Below are positions 1 to 7,667 of a DNA stretch of 8,485 bases, in pieces. A program made the position numbers and the translations under genes. Source of the stretch: Spirochaetia bacterium (GTDB taxonomy: Bacteria > Spirochaetota > UBA12135); the NCBI GenBank assembly GCA_003497555.1, contig DNNS01000750.1, forward strand, positions 1 through 8,485, written 5' to 3'. Each line of letters starts with the position of its first letter. Position 1 is the stretch's first letter. Under the pieces are notes generated by a model. The model saw only the letters and a program-made list of their open reading frames with translations. It had not been told where the DNA came from and did no database searches.

Positions 1-2113
1 CCCCGTGCATATAAGGTGTTTCAAGTTCTTTTTTTATTTCCATTGACTCTTCCATACCATCGACGGCGAACACTATTTTCCGCCTCCCCTCTCTCTTTCG
101 ATTAATCACGATTTTAATTTTCTGCCATAAATTATTATCGACTTGTCCCCTGCCAGTAATTGCTAATGGTCTGTTATCATCGCTTGCGCCAGCAATTTGC
201 AAAGTATACCTTCCTCCTAAAACCAACACCCTGAATCCCTGATGATAATTCCCCCATGAAAAAACCACCGGCGTTTTATTTGATACAGCATCAGTGGTGA
301 ATACTTCAAGATTGATTTGTGCACCAAATGACAATAAAGCTGGCCACAATCCGGTGTCGGGAAATGAGTAGCAATTGCCGATTGTGCATAGATCAAGCAA
401 ACCGCCCGGGATCGACTTCCCCTTTATGTCCATTATATTGACGATCCCTCCATACGTTCCCGGCGCGATGATCAAACCGGTGGCAACCTGTTTTCCGGAC
501 AATCCTGAAAAATCAACTGTAAAATAATCTTTACTGACCCTGGGGCCGGCGCATGGCAATAGCTCGCTTGCTATACAGAAACCATGCTCCTGCTGCACTT
601 GGTAAAGATAATTATTATCCAATAAAAATTGTACAGCGGTTTGGAAAAATGGAGCAAGCGCACAATAGTCTTCAGATATTTCTACCGCCCCGGTCAACCC
701 TCCGGTCGCGGGGTCATAGGTCAGCGGGGCTCTTATTTCCGTACTCTTGCCATAACTTTTTTCTTTTGCTAACGAATCAAAAACTCGTGCGATATACGGT
801 CGAATTAAAAGCTCCGGTTTTTTCATGAAAATATTTTTTTTCAATGCCCCTGCGAAAATTAATTTTCCGACTTTTTTATTTATGATCCCGGTTCGACTTT
901 CAGTTGCCGGACTACCGCCAGCCACATTATCTGTCAGAGTAAACGACAGCTCCAGATTAGGCGGCATATAGCCTGGGTTTTTAAAATAGACCATCGCGTT
1001 ATACAATAATCTTTCCATATCATATTGTTTTGTTGGAGCATAAATAAATGGAAATGGCGATACTAATGCACCGGTATTCCCCTGTCTCATTGAATAGGCA
1101 ATAAAATCCCGCATATTATTTTCGTCAAACCACGTAAGGGGAAGAATCTCTTTAAATCCAATATTTTTGAAGTAGTCAATTGATGGGTATTCACCGGTTT
1201 CTGTCGTACTATAACGCCAGTCAATTATGCTGATTTTATCTTTATCCTTCATATAATTCAGCGCGGTTATTACCGAAACAATTTCTCCGCCAGGCCAACC
1301 CTGCCACGGATGCCAATCTGCATTCACAGCAGATTTATACAGTCCAAAGCGCTTATCCACCGTATATCCAGGAATTCCGCAATCTGAATCGGCAAGACGC
1401 TTTGCCAGAAACATATCACCGTATATCATGGGGGTAATGCCTTTTTCCAGCAAATATCCCGTTATAATATTTATGTTATCTGCAAAAAATATATCAATGG
1501 GTTTTCTCGCAAGTTTTGCAGCTGCTTGCATGCTGCCAAGATGCACTTCGTCAATCCCTAATAAAAAATACTCGGGCGTGTGCGATCCATAGAGCAATAG
1601 CAGCTGATCGATCATCGGGAATACAGCACCTTCGAAGATATCCTTCCCATCCGGGAATTTGAACGCGGTATTGATCACTGTGTTCCCAGGACTCTTTGCG
1701 CCTACGCCAGATATCAGTATATCGGGAAATTTATTTTGCAGTTCCTTCATGTAAATCGACTGTCTGCCTATCATTTCAACACTGAAAACAACCTGCATCC
1801 CATTTTTATAACAGTAATTTATCAGATTCTTGATTTCATCATCGCCACATCCCGTGAATTTTATTTTGCATGCTGTATCCAATTGAAAAGCGGAATTGTC
1901 ACTGCCGGAAAGACCCAAAATGATCGTATTATATCCAATTGCATTTGCTGATCCGATAATAGAATGATATTTTTCTACCGAAATGATCTGAGGCAGAAAA
2001 AAAGGGAAAAACGCGCGTATCGGTTCTATTCTGGCGCCAGCATGCAACGGGGATAGAAGAATAATCACCAAGAATATCATCACGAGCACACATTTGATAC
2101 TTTTTTCGATCAT
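1..2113 (-). CDS. GH20-like exported glycosidase with LamG-like C-terminus (3' end outside window)
   Basis: Reading the minus strand from the ATG at 2113, the frame stays open for 704 codons and leaves the window without a stop, so the gene is partial at its 3' end. An in-frame ATG at 2125 is possible, but only 2113 has a GGAG six bases upstream. Residues 1-26 form a signal peptide: a short charged start, a hydrophobic core around VMIFLVIILL, and probable cleavage after LHA. Residues 30-360 look like a GH20-type TIM barrel. The segment LLGIDEVHLG (184-193) carries an Asp188-Glu189 pair like the catalytic DE of GH20. YGDMFL (231-236), IIDWR (296-300) and LTWFDENN (326-333) resemble later strands. 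Residues 600-690 read like a LamG/concanavalin-like fold, with FSWGNYHQGF, LWQKIKIVI and FAVDG. Family knowledge suggests hydrolysis of N-acetylhexosaminides, but similarity is distant and substrate unknown. The AraC gene diverges from it. The coding assignment is firm and the family moderate. Confidence 0.85.
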   Translation of the reverse strand, partial: MIEKSIKCVLVMIFLVIILLSPLHAGARIEPIRAFFPFFLPQIISVEKYHSIIGSANAIGYNTIILGLSGSDNSAFQLDTACKIKFTGCGDDEIKNLINYCYKNGMQVVFSVEMIGRQSIYMKELQNKFPDILISGVGAKSPGNTVINTAFKFPDGKDIFEGAVFPMIDQLLLLYGSHTPEYFLLGIDEVHLGSMQAAAKLARKPIDIFFADNINIITGYLLEKGITPMIYGDMFLAKRLADSDCGIPGYTVDKRFGLYKSAVNADWHPWQGWPGGEIVSVITALNYMKDKDKISIIDWRYSTTETGEYPSIDYFKNIGFKEILPLTWFDENNMRDFIAYSMRQGNTGALVSPFPFIYAPTKQYDMERLLYNAMVYFKNPGYMPPNLELSFTLTDNVAGGSPATESRTGIINKKVGKLIFAGALKKNIFMKKPELLIRPYIARVFDSLAKEKSYGKSTEIRAPLTYDPATGGLTGAVEISEDYCALAPFFQTAVQFLLDNNYLYQVQQEHGFCIASELLPCAGPRVSKDYFTVDFSGLSGKQVATGLIIAPGTYGGIVNIMDIKGKSIPGGLLDLCTIGNCYSFPDTGLWPALLSFGAQINLEVFTTDAVSNKTPVVFSWGNYHQGFRVLVLGGRYTLQIAGASDDNRPLAITGRGQVDNNLWQKIKIVINRKREGRRKIVFAVDGMEESMEIKKELETPYMHG

Positions 2114-2119
2114 GTCAAA

Positions 2120-2123
2120 CTCC
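2120..2123 (-). promoter_or_regulatory. Ribosome binding site of the GH20-like gene
   Basis: On the minus strand GGAG lies six bases upstream of the ATG at 2113. It decides between the two in-frame ATGs (2125 and 2113): the GGAG overlaps the start of the upstream candidate, which has no Shine-Dalgarno sequence of its own. Confidence 0.7.
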
Positions 2124-2157
2124 ATACAATTAATACAGGCGACAGAATATTATCTAC

Positions 2158-2186
2158 AGTATAAATAACAATCATTTCAAATTCAA
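2158..2186 (-). promoter_or_regulatory. Sigma-70-type promoter of the GH20-like gene
   Basis: Read on the minus strand, TTGAAT (2186-2181) is followed by a 17-bp spacer and TATACT (2163-2158). The -10 matches the consensus at 5 of 6 positions and the -35 at 4 of 6, as expected for an activator-dependent promoter. Transcription would start near 2150, giving a leader of roughly 37 bases before the ATG at 2113. The 9-bp direct repeats at 2195-2224 lie 8 bp upstream of the -35. Confidence 0.55.
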
Positions 2187-2194
2187 TCATAAAA

Positions 2195-2224
2195 TCTGAC
2201 TTTCTGGTAGGTTTTTCTGACTTT
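2195..2224. promoter_or_regulatory. Putative AraC-family operator: two 9-bp direct repeats, 21-bp period
   Basis: TCTGACTTT occurs at 2195-2203 and again at 2216-2224, exactly 21 bp apart, so both copies face the same side of the helix. The inner copy ends 8 bp from the -35 of the minus-strand promoter. AraC-family proteins carry two helix-turn-helix motifs per subunit and classically bind direct repeats about 21 bp apart next to the -35 (araI in E. coli). The regulator gene at 2311 is the obvious candidate to bind here. The repeat is seen directly; the binding protein is inferred. Confidence 0.55.
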
Positions 2225-2242
2225 TTAATTTAATAAATAATT

Positions 2243-2278
2243 TTAAATATTTTGATATTTTATTGTAGAATATATAAG
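2243..2278 (+). promoter_or_regulatory. Candidate promoter region of the AraC-family gene (weak)
   Basis: The stretch upstream of the regulator is extremely AT-rich and no single promoter stands out. TTAAAT (2243-2248), 17 bp, TAGAAT (2266-2271) has acceptable spacing with a poor -35. TTGATA (2252-2257) with TATAAG (2273-2278) has a better -35 but only a 15-bp spacer. A TATAGT at 2286-2291 would start transcription very close to the ATG. The exact promoter cannot be chosen from sequence alone. Confidence 0.3.
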
Positions 2279-2310
2279 TTACTCATATAGTTGGAACGAC
2301 AGAAAATACA

Positions 2311-3093
2311 ATGGATATAAATAATCGGTTAAAAAAGTTTATTCATATCTTGCCGATAAAATATGACATCACTCTCTGCCCGGCTGACTGGCAGGCGGAT
2401 TTCCCCCTGGGAGCTGTTTTCCATAGATTGTATTATATTTACAGCGGCAACGTGGTATATACGGATAAAGACAGCCGAATAACTTTACAGAAAAAAAATC
2501 TCTACATTTTTCCGAATTTCAAACCTTACCTGATTACGCATGATCGGCGGGATCCTTTATTTTGCCTTTGGCTGGAGTTAAAAATTTCTCCTGACATTTT
2601 TAATTCCCTGATTAATCTGCCGGTTATTACCGGTTCAGTATATTACAATATTGTTAAAACAATCGAATATATTGTGAAAAATAAAAATCAGGAAAAGGAA
2701 CTGTTGCAGAATCAACTGCAGGTATTATTTTATCTGCTGGAAGACGAAATCAATTTTGATTATTATACGGATATACGAATCCAGGATTCCGTAGAATATA
2801 TTTTAGCAAATACCCAGGAGAAAATAGCCATTACGCTTTTAGCCGAGAAAGCCGGATTGGATCCGGCATATTATTCGCGTTTATTCAGAAAAATCACCCA
2901 TGCTTCTCCGAAGAATTTCATTATTAACAGTAAAATCCATAAAGCTGTGGAAATGATCAGCAGAGGGTGTTCAATAAATACAGTAGCGAACAGTGTGGGT
3001 TATCAGGATGTAAAGGAATTTTACTCTATTTTCCGGCGATATACTGCCCGAACGCCAACGAGTTTTTATAAACAGCAGAAAAATTTACCATAA
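2311..3093 (+). CDS. AraC/XylS-family transcriptional regulator
   Basis: A 260-residue protein of normal AraC-family length. Residues 15-95 look like the sugar-sensing cupin half: a GAVFHRLYYIYSGNVVYTD stretch and LYIFPNFKPYLITH resemble the beta-barrel 'need for a pocket' region. Residues 155-258 form the paired helix-turn-helix DNA-binding half. The first motif is around ITLLAEKAGLDPAYYSRLFRK (174-194) and the second around SINTVANSVGYQDVKEFYSIFRRYTARTPTSF (221-252), with the family's Gly-Tyr, Phe and final Thr-Pro positions kept. The protein acts in the cytoplasm, presumably switched by a sugar from the polymer degraded by the flanking enzymes. It diverges from the GH20-like gene and converges on the 1399-residue glycosidase gene. 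No good Shine-Dalgarno precedes the ATG (only GGAA about 14 bases away), so expression may be low. No other in-frame ATG lies nearby. The ligand is unknown. Confidence 0.93.
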   Translation: MDINNRLKKFIHILPIKYDITLCPADWQADFPLGAVFHRLYYIYSGNVVYTDKDSRITLQKKNLYIFPNFKPYLITHDRRDPLFCLWLELKISPDIFNSLINLPVITGSVYYNIVKTIEYIVKNKNQEKELLQNQLQVLFYLLEDEINFDYYTDIRIQDSVEYILANTQEKIAITLLAEKAGLDPAYYSRLFRKITHASPKNFIINSKIHKAVEMISRGCSINTVANSVGYQDVKEFYSIFRRYTARTPTSFYKQQKNLP

Positions 3094-3146
3094 ATATGTT
3101 TAACCGTCCGATATTCAGCCGGTGTTACGGCCTGGTAAAGATATCC

Positions 3147-3185
3147 TCTGCTGCAGACGGCCAGTCAGGCAGAATGAATTTTTTT
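3147..3185 (+). terminator. Weak intrinsic terminator candidate for the AraC-family gene
   Basis: TCTGC (3147-3151) can pair with GCAGA (3169-3173), with GCC/GGC pairing possible inside. Seven T residues follow at 3179-3185. The loop is long and the gap between stem and T run is five bases, so this is a poor match to a classical terminator. It lies about 55 bases after the regulator's stop. Confidence 0.3.
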
Positions 3186-3222
3186 CTGACGGGAAAATAA
3201 AAGATTTTTCTGCGCTCATCGC

Positions 3223-3245
3223 CGGGCGGAGAAATCCATTGCCCG
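3223..3245. terminator. Compact GC-rich hairpin 3' of the large glycosidase gene
   Basis: CGGGC-GGA (3223-3230) pairs with TCC (3235-3237) and GCCCG (3241-3245). The plus strand has a GAAA tetraloop and a three-base ATT bulge. The hairpin lies 10 bases after the stop codon of the minus-strand 1399-residue gene, a position expected for a terminator or a 3'-end stabilising stem. On the minus strand the T-rich tract comes only about 20 bases later, so Rho-independent termination is uncertain. Confidence 0.35.
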
Positions 3246-3255
3246 CACATTGGCT

Positions 3256-6200
3256 TTAATTGTTCTCTTCTTTTTCAATTTCTTCCATAATCTTTTCAGT
3301 GATTAACAAAGAATCGACAAGCTCATTTTTATTATATTTCACAATTTCCTTTTCTTCCAGCCAGTTGATTATATTCATCAGAAACTGAATATTGTCGGCA
3401 TATTCAATCCGGAAAGGCTGGCAAAAACTATTATCGGTAATAACTATGATTTTCCCCCTGCCTATATTTCCTGCGTAGGCAAGAGGTTTTTCCGGAAAGT
3501 ACATATCGTTTTTGCCGGAAAACATCAGAGGCTCAAGCGAATTTCCCGAATACTCCAGAGCTGTTGCGCTGAAAAGCTGAAGTTCATTGATATACGAGAC
3601 AAGCGGATGCCTGGAAAAATTGTTTATTTTTATCTGCAGGGAATCATTAAAACTGCAGGCAGTAAAGTTTTTACAGAAACCGGAACTTGCTATTATCTTA
3701 CAGTATTTACCAAGCAATTTGTTAATAAGTATATTATTGGCATTATAATGCGGAGAACTGGATCCAGCCAGGAACATTTTTCCCCCGTTTTCAATATATT
3801 TGTATACTGCTTCAAAAAAATCATTTTTAAGCGATTTATACGGCAGGGAGCAGTCTTCAGAAAGAAAAAAAATCCTGTAGGTATCAAGCTGCTGTTTTGC
3901 TATATCCTGCGGAAAAAGAGAGTGGACTGAATAACCGCGTTTTTCCAATATCTGCACCAGCAATGGATGGGCAAGTTTTCCGAATAATATATCTTCTTTT
4001 TCCGGTTTTAAAAATAGCGCCCGGGGTTTGTTTTCTGAGGGCTGCTCTTTTTTCATCTCCTCAATCCGGCTTAAAATTTTTATTCGTTTATCGGACAGTT
4101 GTCTGAATTTCTGTCTGCTGCTGTTTGCCGTTTCAAATAAAAGAACCTTCGGCATTTGAATATCCAGATTAATGCTGATTGTTCCTTCCGTAAGAGACGA
4201 AACCGGAATTTCTCTGTTATGGTATTCCCAATTGCTGTTTTGAACATCCCTGGCATATAAAACTTTTCCATATTTATTGATAAAATTAGGCTCTAATTTT
4301 ATATTGCAAGAATGCGGCATTCCTCCCCAATTAACAAAATAAAGCAGAAAACAGTTTTCCCTTTCTATAATCCGGGTTTCGATAAAAGGAAATTCCCTTT
4401 TATTTGCTGAAGCAACGGATATTGGAGAAACAATATTTTCCAGTTTCAGAATATCCGTGATCAGGTCATTGACTGCATAAAAATCGAGTTCTGCGCTGAT
4501 GAAATAAATTTTTCCTTTCCCGGTTTTTTTTACAGTAACTGCGTCCCTGCCGTTGGCATATTTAGCAAGCGTATCAGCACCCTGTAAAGCGAGATGTATT
4601 CCGTTTTTTCCGGTAAATAAGCCCTTTTTCACCTGATATTTATTGTTTTTATATAGCACGGTATCCGTCTCTTGCGCATCATCTGCAAACTTCACGCCTG
4701 CAAGATTTTCAATCGGCAGTTTTTCAAAACGATGATCATCTTTTATAAAAGAGTTGTAGGTTAAAACAGCAACCCCCCCGCTGTTTACATAGCTATTAAG
4801 CTTTTCCCAGGAGCCGTTTTTTACATAATATGCATACGGGATAATAATTGCCGGATACCTTGTATTGTCCAGATCCAGAAACTGCTTGCCGGAAATAACA
4901 TCAAAGGGCATGGAGCTGAAAAAAAGCGCACCGTAATAATCCATAATATCCGATGCTTCCGGGTATTTATTAACTATCCCCTTAAATGTTTCAAAAGAGT
5001 ACAGCAGCGCAATTTTACCTTTGATACGCGGCCTAGGCATCAGGATTTCCGCAACGGAATCAATATTGTTTTTAATTTCGGGAAGAAAGGTTTTTACCAT
5101 ATCTCCATCCCAGAACCAGATGCAGATACCGGACAGGCCATGAACTGCAGTTGACCATAAAAGAGCGGACATCTGCGCTTTATTGAGGGGTGTTTCCAAA
5201 GAAAGATTATTGTCACCAATCAGGGAAATAAAAAAGCGTATGCCTCCTCCAAGCTCCTTGTCATGTACAGCAATACAGAGTGTGTTTTCTTCTCCGTATT
5301 TCAGGCAGGAATTCAGGTTAATGGCGTATTTACCATTCCAACTTCCTCCCCTGTATACTTCAGAGCCGTTCATAAAGATTACACCGGAATCATCTAGTCC
5401 CTTGCCGATCAGCATGTGTCTTACGGAACCGTCCCGGTTTTCGGTTTCAAATTTTTTCGGCATGATAAATTTGATCCTGTACCAGGCCCAGCCATCGTAA
5501 GAAGCATAGTTTTTATTCTGCTCTTCCCATAATCCCGGCACTTTCATGCGGTCCCAGTCAGAATCATTAAACTTTTCCGCATACCATTTATTGTCAAAAC
5601 CGGCATTTTGCGGATCAGTTCTGAATTTCCATTCGATATGCAGGGGAATAATACTGCGTTCAATAATAAATTGTTCATTTTCTTCCGATGATTTGGTACC
5701 TTCAATAATACATTCCGGATTTATAATGGTGTTTGTAATTTCGGTACGCATGAAGTCATAATACAGACCCGCATGGATTATTGATTTCAAAACACTGTCG
5801 GTATTGGCAGGTCCGTTATAGTTATAAAAATTAAAACCAGTTACATGATAACCGAAAATATCCGTTTCCCGGGCAATTTTTTTGGGGTCAATGCTTGCAT
5901 AATGATCCTGTTCATAATGGGTCTCAAATCTGCTGTCAATACTAATCCCCTGCCCGGAGACAGCAAGAAAATCCTTCCGCATTTCCTGTAATCCCTTATG
6001 GAAAAATTCTTTTTTAAATTCCATCCAGTCATACCATAGTTCCGGATAATCATGCGCCTGTTTTACCAGGTACCGCCTGTATTCAAAATCCTGCTGTAGA
6101 TTTTCCCAGATATGAGGAGGTTTGATATCATCCTTTGTTTTAAAGGAAGTTTTTAATATTAGATTTAATTCCTCAAGTGTTGAATATTTTTTTATCATAT

Positions 6201-7455
6201 ATTCCCGAAAGGCTGCGAGCGTTAAAGGAGACGTGCAGTCATATCCCAACTCATTGAATATTTCAGTAGTCAGGATGGGAAGATTGCCCAGATATTTAAA
6301 ATAGGCTTCCCAGGTTTTTTTATAAAGCATTCGGCCAAACGAATTATTATGATCATAAATATAATAATGCCCGAACCTGCTGTTCATCAAATTATCTATT
6401 TCCGGAAACTGCTCGCGGTATTTTGTCAAAAAACCGAAAAATTTATAATCCTGCTGTCCCATATCATTCCATGAATGAATATTATTTCTCAAGAGCTCGT
6501 GACTAAGCGTATAACACCAGGAAACATCCTTCCAGCCGATATTGAGATTATTATTTTTATCAATCGACGCATTCATTACCCGGCCTCCGGGATGAAAAAC
6601 ATCAACATAATCCATTTTAAAAACGCGCGGATACCATATAGTGGAACTGTTCCATTGCATGCCTCCCATGGTAACAGTACCCAGAAGAAAAAACGGTTTG
6701 TTGTTTCTGTACATAATTCCATTTTTGATTGTAAAGCGGATATCCGGCAGATCGTCCGGGGAATAAAATTTTTTTCCACTATCCGGCAAGGGCTCGATCT
6801 CTGCTATTTGCCATCTGGAAAAATCACCATTGAGATCTGATGAATTGACAGGACTTTTCCCATTACCAGCCGCATTTGTATAAATTTCGAGGGAATCAAT
6901 ATATATCCGGTTTTTTTGAAACATGTAGAAATAGGGAGCAATAATCAGTTCCGGTTCTGCCAGCGTTTTTTCCGGTATTTCCAATAAATTGGAAAAAACT
7001 TTCCATTCCGATGACGGCTTTAAAGTGATGTTATATGCAAGATCTTTGTCAAGCGCGTTTTTCATTCGTATTATTTGGTCGTTTGATCTGTTATAAAATA
7101 AAATTTTTAAAGATACTTCCTGGATATTGCCGGAATAAACTCCCCGGCACGTAATAGATAGAGGTTTATTTTTCTGATAACGAATAATTATTTTTTTATC
7201 ATATCCAAGCTGTAAGCCTCCAGTATCATCCTGCTTTTCCAAATAATATGACCAATTTCCATCTTTCTTGTTATCTGCTGTTCTTTTGTGTACAGCGTTT
7301 GCATTGCCGAAAGTTCCGCTATACCAGCCGTCTGCTTTTTCATCCTTTCCGCTTTCAAAACTGCCGTTTTCAAGCATATTTTCGGATTTGAGCAACGAGC
7401 AGACTGACAGACAAGCAAGAGTTATTGAAAATAAAAAAAATATATATTGTCTCAT
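3256..7455 (-). CDS. Multidomain GH42-like glycosidase with inserted jelly roll and two glutaminase-like domains
   Basis: A complete 1399-residue exported protein, about twice the usual GH42 length. Residues 1-24 form a signal peptide. From NMLENGSFESG (26-36) to about 193 is a CBM4/9-like or galactose-binding module. Residues 235-580 match a GH42-like TIM barrel: TTEIFNELGYDC supplies Asn401-Glu402, the expected acid/base, followed by the GH42-style AFREYMIKKYSTLEELN. Glu572 in DFMRTEI is the best nucleophile candidate. Only one cysteine (C407) remains where many GH42 enzymes have a metal-binding cysteine cluster. Residues 600-750 are a GH2-type jelly roll (FNDSDWDRMKVPGLWEEQ; VIFMNGSEVYRG). 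The barrel then resumes at SALLWSTAVHGLSGICIWFW (763-782). Residues 810-1005 resemble the beta-galactosidase trimerisation domain, followed by a beta domain to 1110. Residues 1145-1370 form a second glutaminase-like Rossmann domain. The start has AGGAG seven bases upstream. It probably cleaves a beta-galactoside or related glycan in the periplasm or outside the cell; the substrate is not evident. Confidence 0.92.
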   Translation of the reverse strand: MRQYIFFLFSITLACLSVCSLLKSENMLENGSFESGKDEKADGWYSGTFGNANAVHKRTADNKKDGNWSYYLEKQDDTGGLQLGYDKKIIIRYQKNKPLSITCRGVYSGNIQEVSLKILFYNRSNDQIIRMKNALDKDLAYNITLKPSSEWKVFSNLLEIPEKTLAEPELIIAPYFYMFQKNRIYIDSLEIYTNAAGNGKSPVNSSDLNGDFSRWQIAEIEPLPDSGKKFYSPDDLPDIRFTIKNGIMYRNNKPFFLLGTVTMGGMQWNSSTIWYPRVFKMDYVDVFHPGGRVMNASIDKNNNLNIGWKDVSWCYTLSHELLRNNIHSWNDMGQQDYKFFGFLTKYREQFPEIDNLMNSRFGHYYIYDHNNSFGRMLYKKTWEAYFKYLGNLPILTTEIFNELGYDCTSPLTLAAFREYMIKKYSTLEELNLILKTSFKTKDDIKPPHIWENLQQDFEYRRYLVKQAHDYPELWYDWMEFKKEFFHKGLQEMRKDFLAVSGQGISIDSRFETHYEQDHYASIDPKKIARETDIFGYHVTGFNFYNYNGPANTDSVLKSIIHAGLYYDFMRTEITNTIINPECIIEGTKSSEENEQFIIERSIIPLHIEWKFRTDPQNAGFDNKWYAEKFNDSDWDRMKVPGLWEEQNKNYASYDGWAWYRIKFIMPKKFETENRDGSVRHMLIGKGLDDSGVIFMNGSEVYRGGSWNGKYAINLNSCLKYGEENTLCIAVHDKELGGGIRFFISLIGDNNLSLETPLNKAQMSALLWSTAVHGLSGICIWFWDGDMVKTFLPEIKNNIDSVAEILMPRPRIKGKIALLYSFETFKGIVNKYPEASDIMDYYGALFFSSMPFDVISGKQFLDLDNTRYPAIIIPYAYYVKNGSWEKLNSYVNSGGVAVLTYNSFIKDDHRFEKLPIENLAGVKFADDAQETDTVLYKNNKYQVKKGLFTGKNGIHLALQGADTLAKYANGRDAVTVKKTGKGKIYFISAELDFYAVNDLITDILKLENIVSPISVASANKREFPFIETRIIERENCFLLYFVNWGGMPHSCNIKLEPNFINKYGKVLYARDVQNSNWEYHNREIPVSSLTEGTISINLDIQMPKVLLFETANSSRQKFRQLSDKRIKILSRIEEMKKEQPSENKPRALFLKPEKEDILFGKLAHPLLVQILEKRGYSVHSLFPQDIAKQQLDTYRIFFLSEDCSLPYKSLKNDFFEAVYKYIENGGKMFLAGSSSPHYNANNILINKLLGKYCKIIASSGFCKNFTACSFNDSLQIKINNFSRHPLVSYINELQLFSATALEYSGNSLEPLMFSGKNDMYFPEKPLAYAGNIGRGKIIVITDNSFCQPFRIEYADNIQFLMNIINWLEEKEIVKYNKNELVDSLLITEKIMEEIEKEENN

Positions 7456-7462
7456 AAATTAG

Positions 7463-7467
7463 CTCCT
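7463..7467 (-). promoter_or_regulatory. Ribosome binding site of the large glycosidase gene
   Basis: On the minus strand AGGAG is followed by seven bases and then the ATG at 7455. This supports the start that gives a complete signal peptide. Confidence 0.75.
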
Positions 7468-7638
7468 GATTATATTTCATTAGACGATTTAGACGCAGCT
7501 GTTAATAAATAACCATCAAATAAAAAAGATAATGGTATAAAATATTATTATATTCGAAAAGTAGTCTGAAATCCATGCATTATATGGAAAAAGTATTATA
7601 CTAAATGGATATAGAGACCATATTTTATTTTAAAAAAT

Positions 7639-7667
7639 TTGACAGAATTAAATTTTTCGATTATAAT
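7639..7667 (+). promoter_or_regulatory. Perfect-consensus sigma-70 promoter of the SIS-domain gene
   Basis: TTGACA at 7639-7644 and TATAAT at 7662-7667 are both exact consensus hexamers with the ideal 17-bp spacer. Transcription should start near 7674, leaving a leader of about 46 bases before the ATG at 7721. A promoter this strong is normally held down by a repressor, and a palindrome lies right at the predicted start site. Confidence 0.8.

Larger units (their letters stand above)
3094..3255. other. Convergent spacer between regulator and large glycosidase gene
   Basis: This 162-bp stretch lies between two convergent stop codons. It holds no plausible gene. It contains several short inverted repeats, including GCCG/CGGC at 3118-3131, TCTGC/GCAGA at 3147-3173 followed by a T7 run, and a compact GC-rich hairpin at 3223-3245. 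Transcription from both sides probably ends here. Confidence 0.6.

Noticed and set aside
553..828. Plus-strand open frame of 91 codons
   Set aside because: It lies antisense within the long GH20-like coding frame. It has no Shine-Dalgarno sequence and resembles no protein family.
1736..1951. Plus-strand open frame of 71 codons
   Set aside because: It is antisense to the GH20-like gene, whose minus-strand frame is continuous and motif-bearing here.
1..2113. Suspicion that the GH20-like gene is a broken pseudogene because it has no stop in the window
   Set aside because: Codon-by-codon reading from 2113 to the edge shows no internal stop or frameshift. The missing stop is only the window boundary.
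3607..6840. Several 60-121 codon frames on both strands within the large glycosidase gene
   Set aside because: All are shadows of one continuous 1399-codon frame with recognisable domains throughout. None has its own ribosome site or motif.
7395..7455. Possible lipoprotein signal (LSVC at residues 16-19) in the large glycosidase
   Set aside because: The residue before the cysteine is Val and not Gly/Ala/Ser, so it fits the lipobox poorly. A plain signal peptide is preferred, though a lipoprotein cannot be fully excluded.
7480..7495. Direct repeat TTAGACG with 9-bp period upstream of the large glycosidase
   Set aside because: It is short, its period is not close to a helical multiple typical of operators, and it lies near the ribosome site. 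Chance is a sufficient explanation.
7572..7588. Palindrome TCCAT/ATGGA
   Set aside because: The five-base arms lie in AT-rich DNA with no promoter alignment, so it was not kept as a feature.
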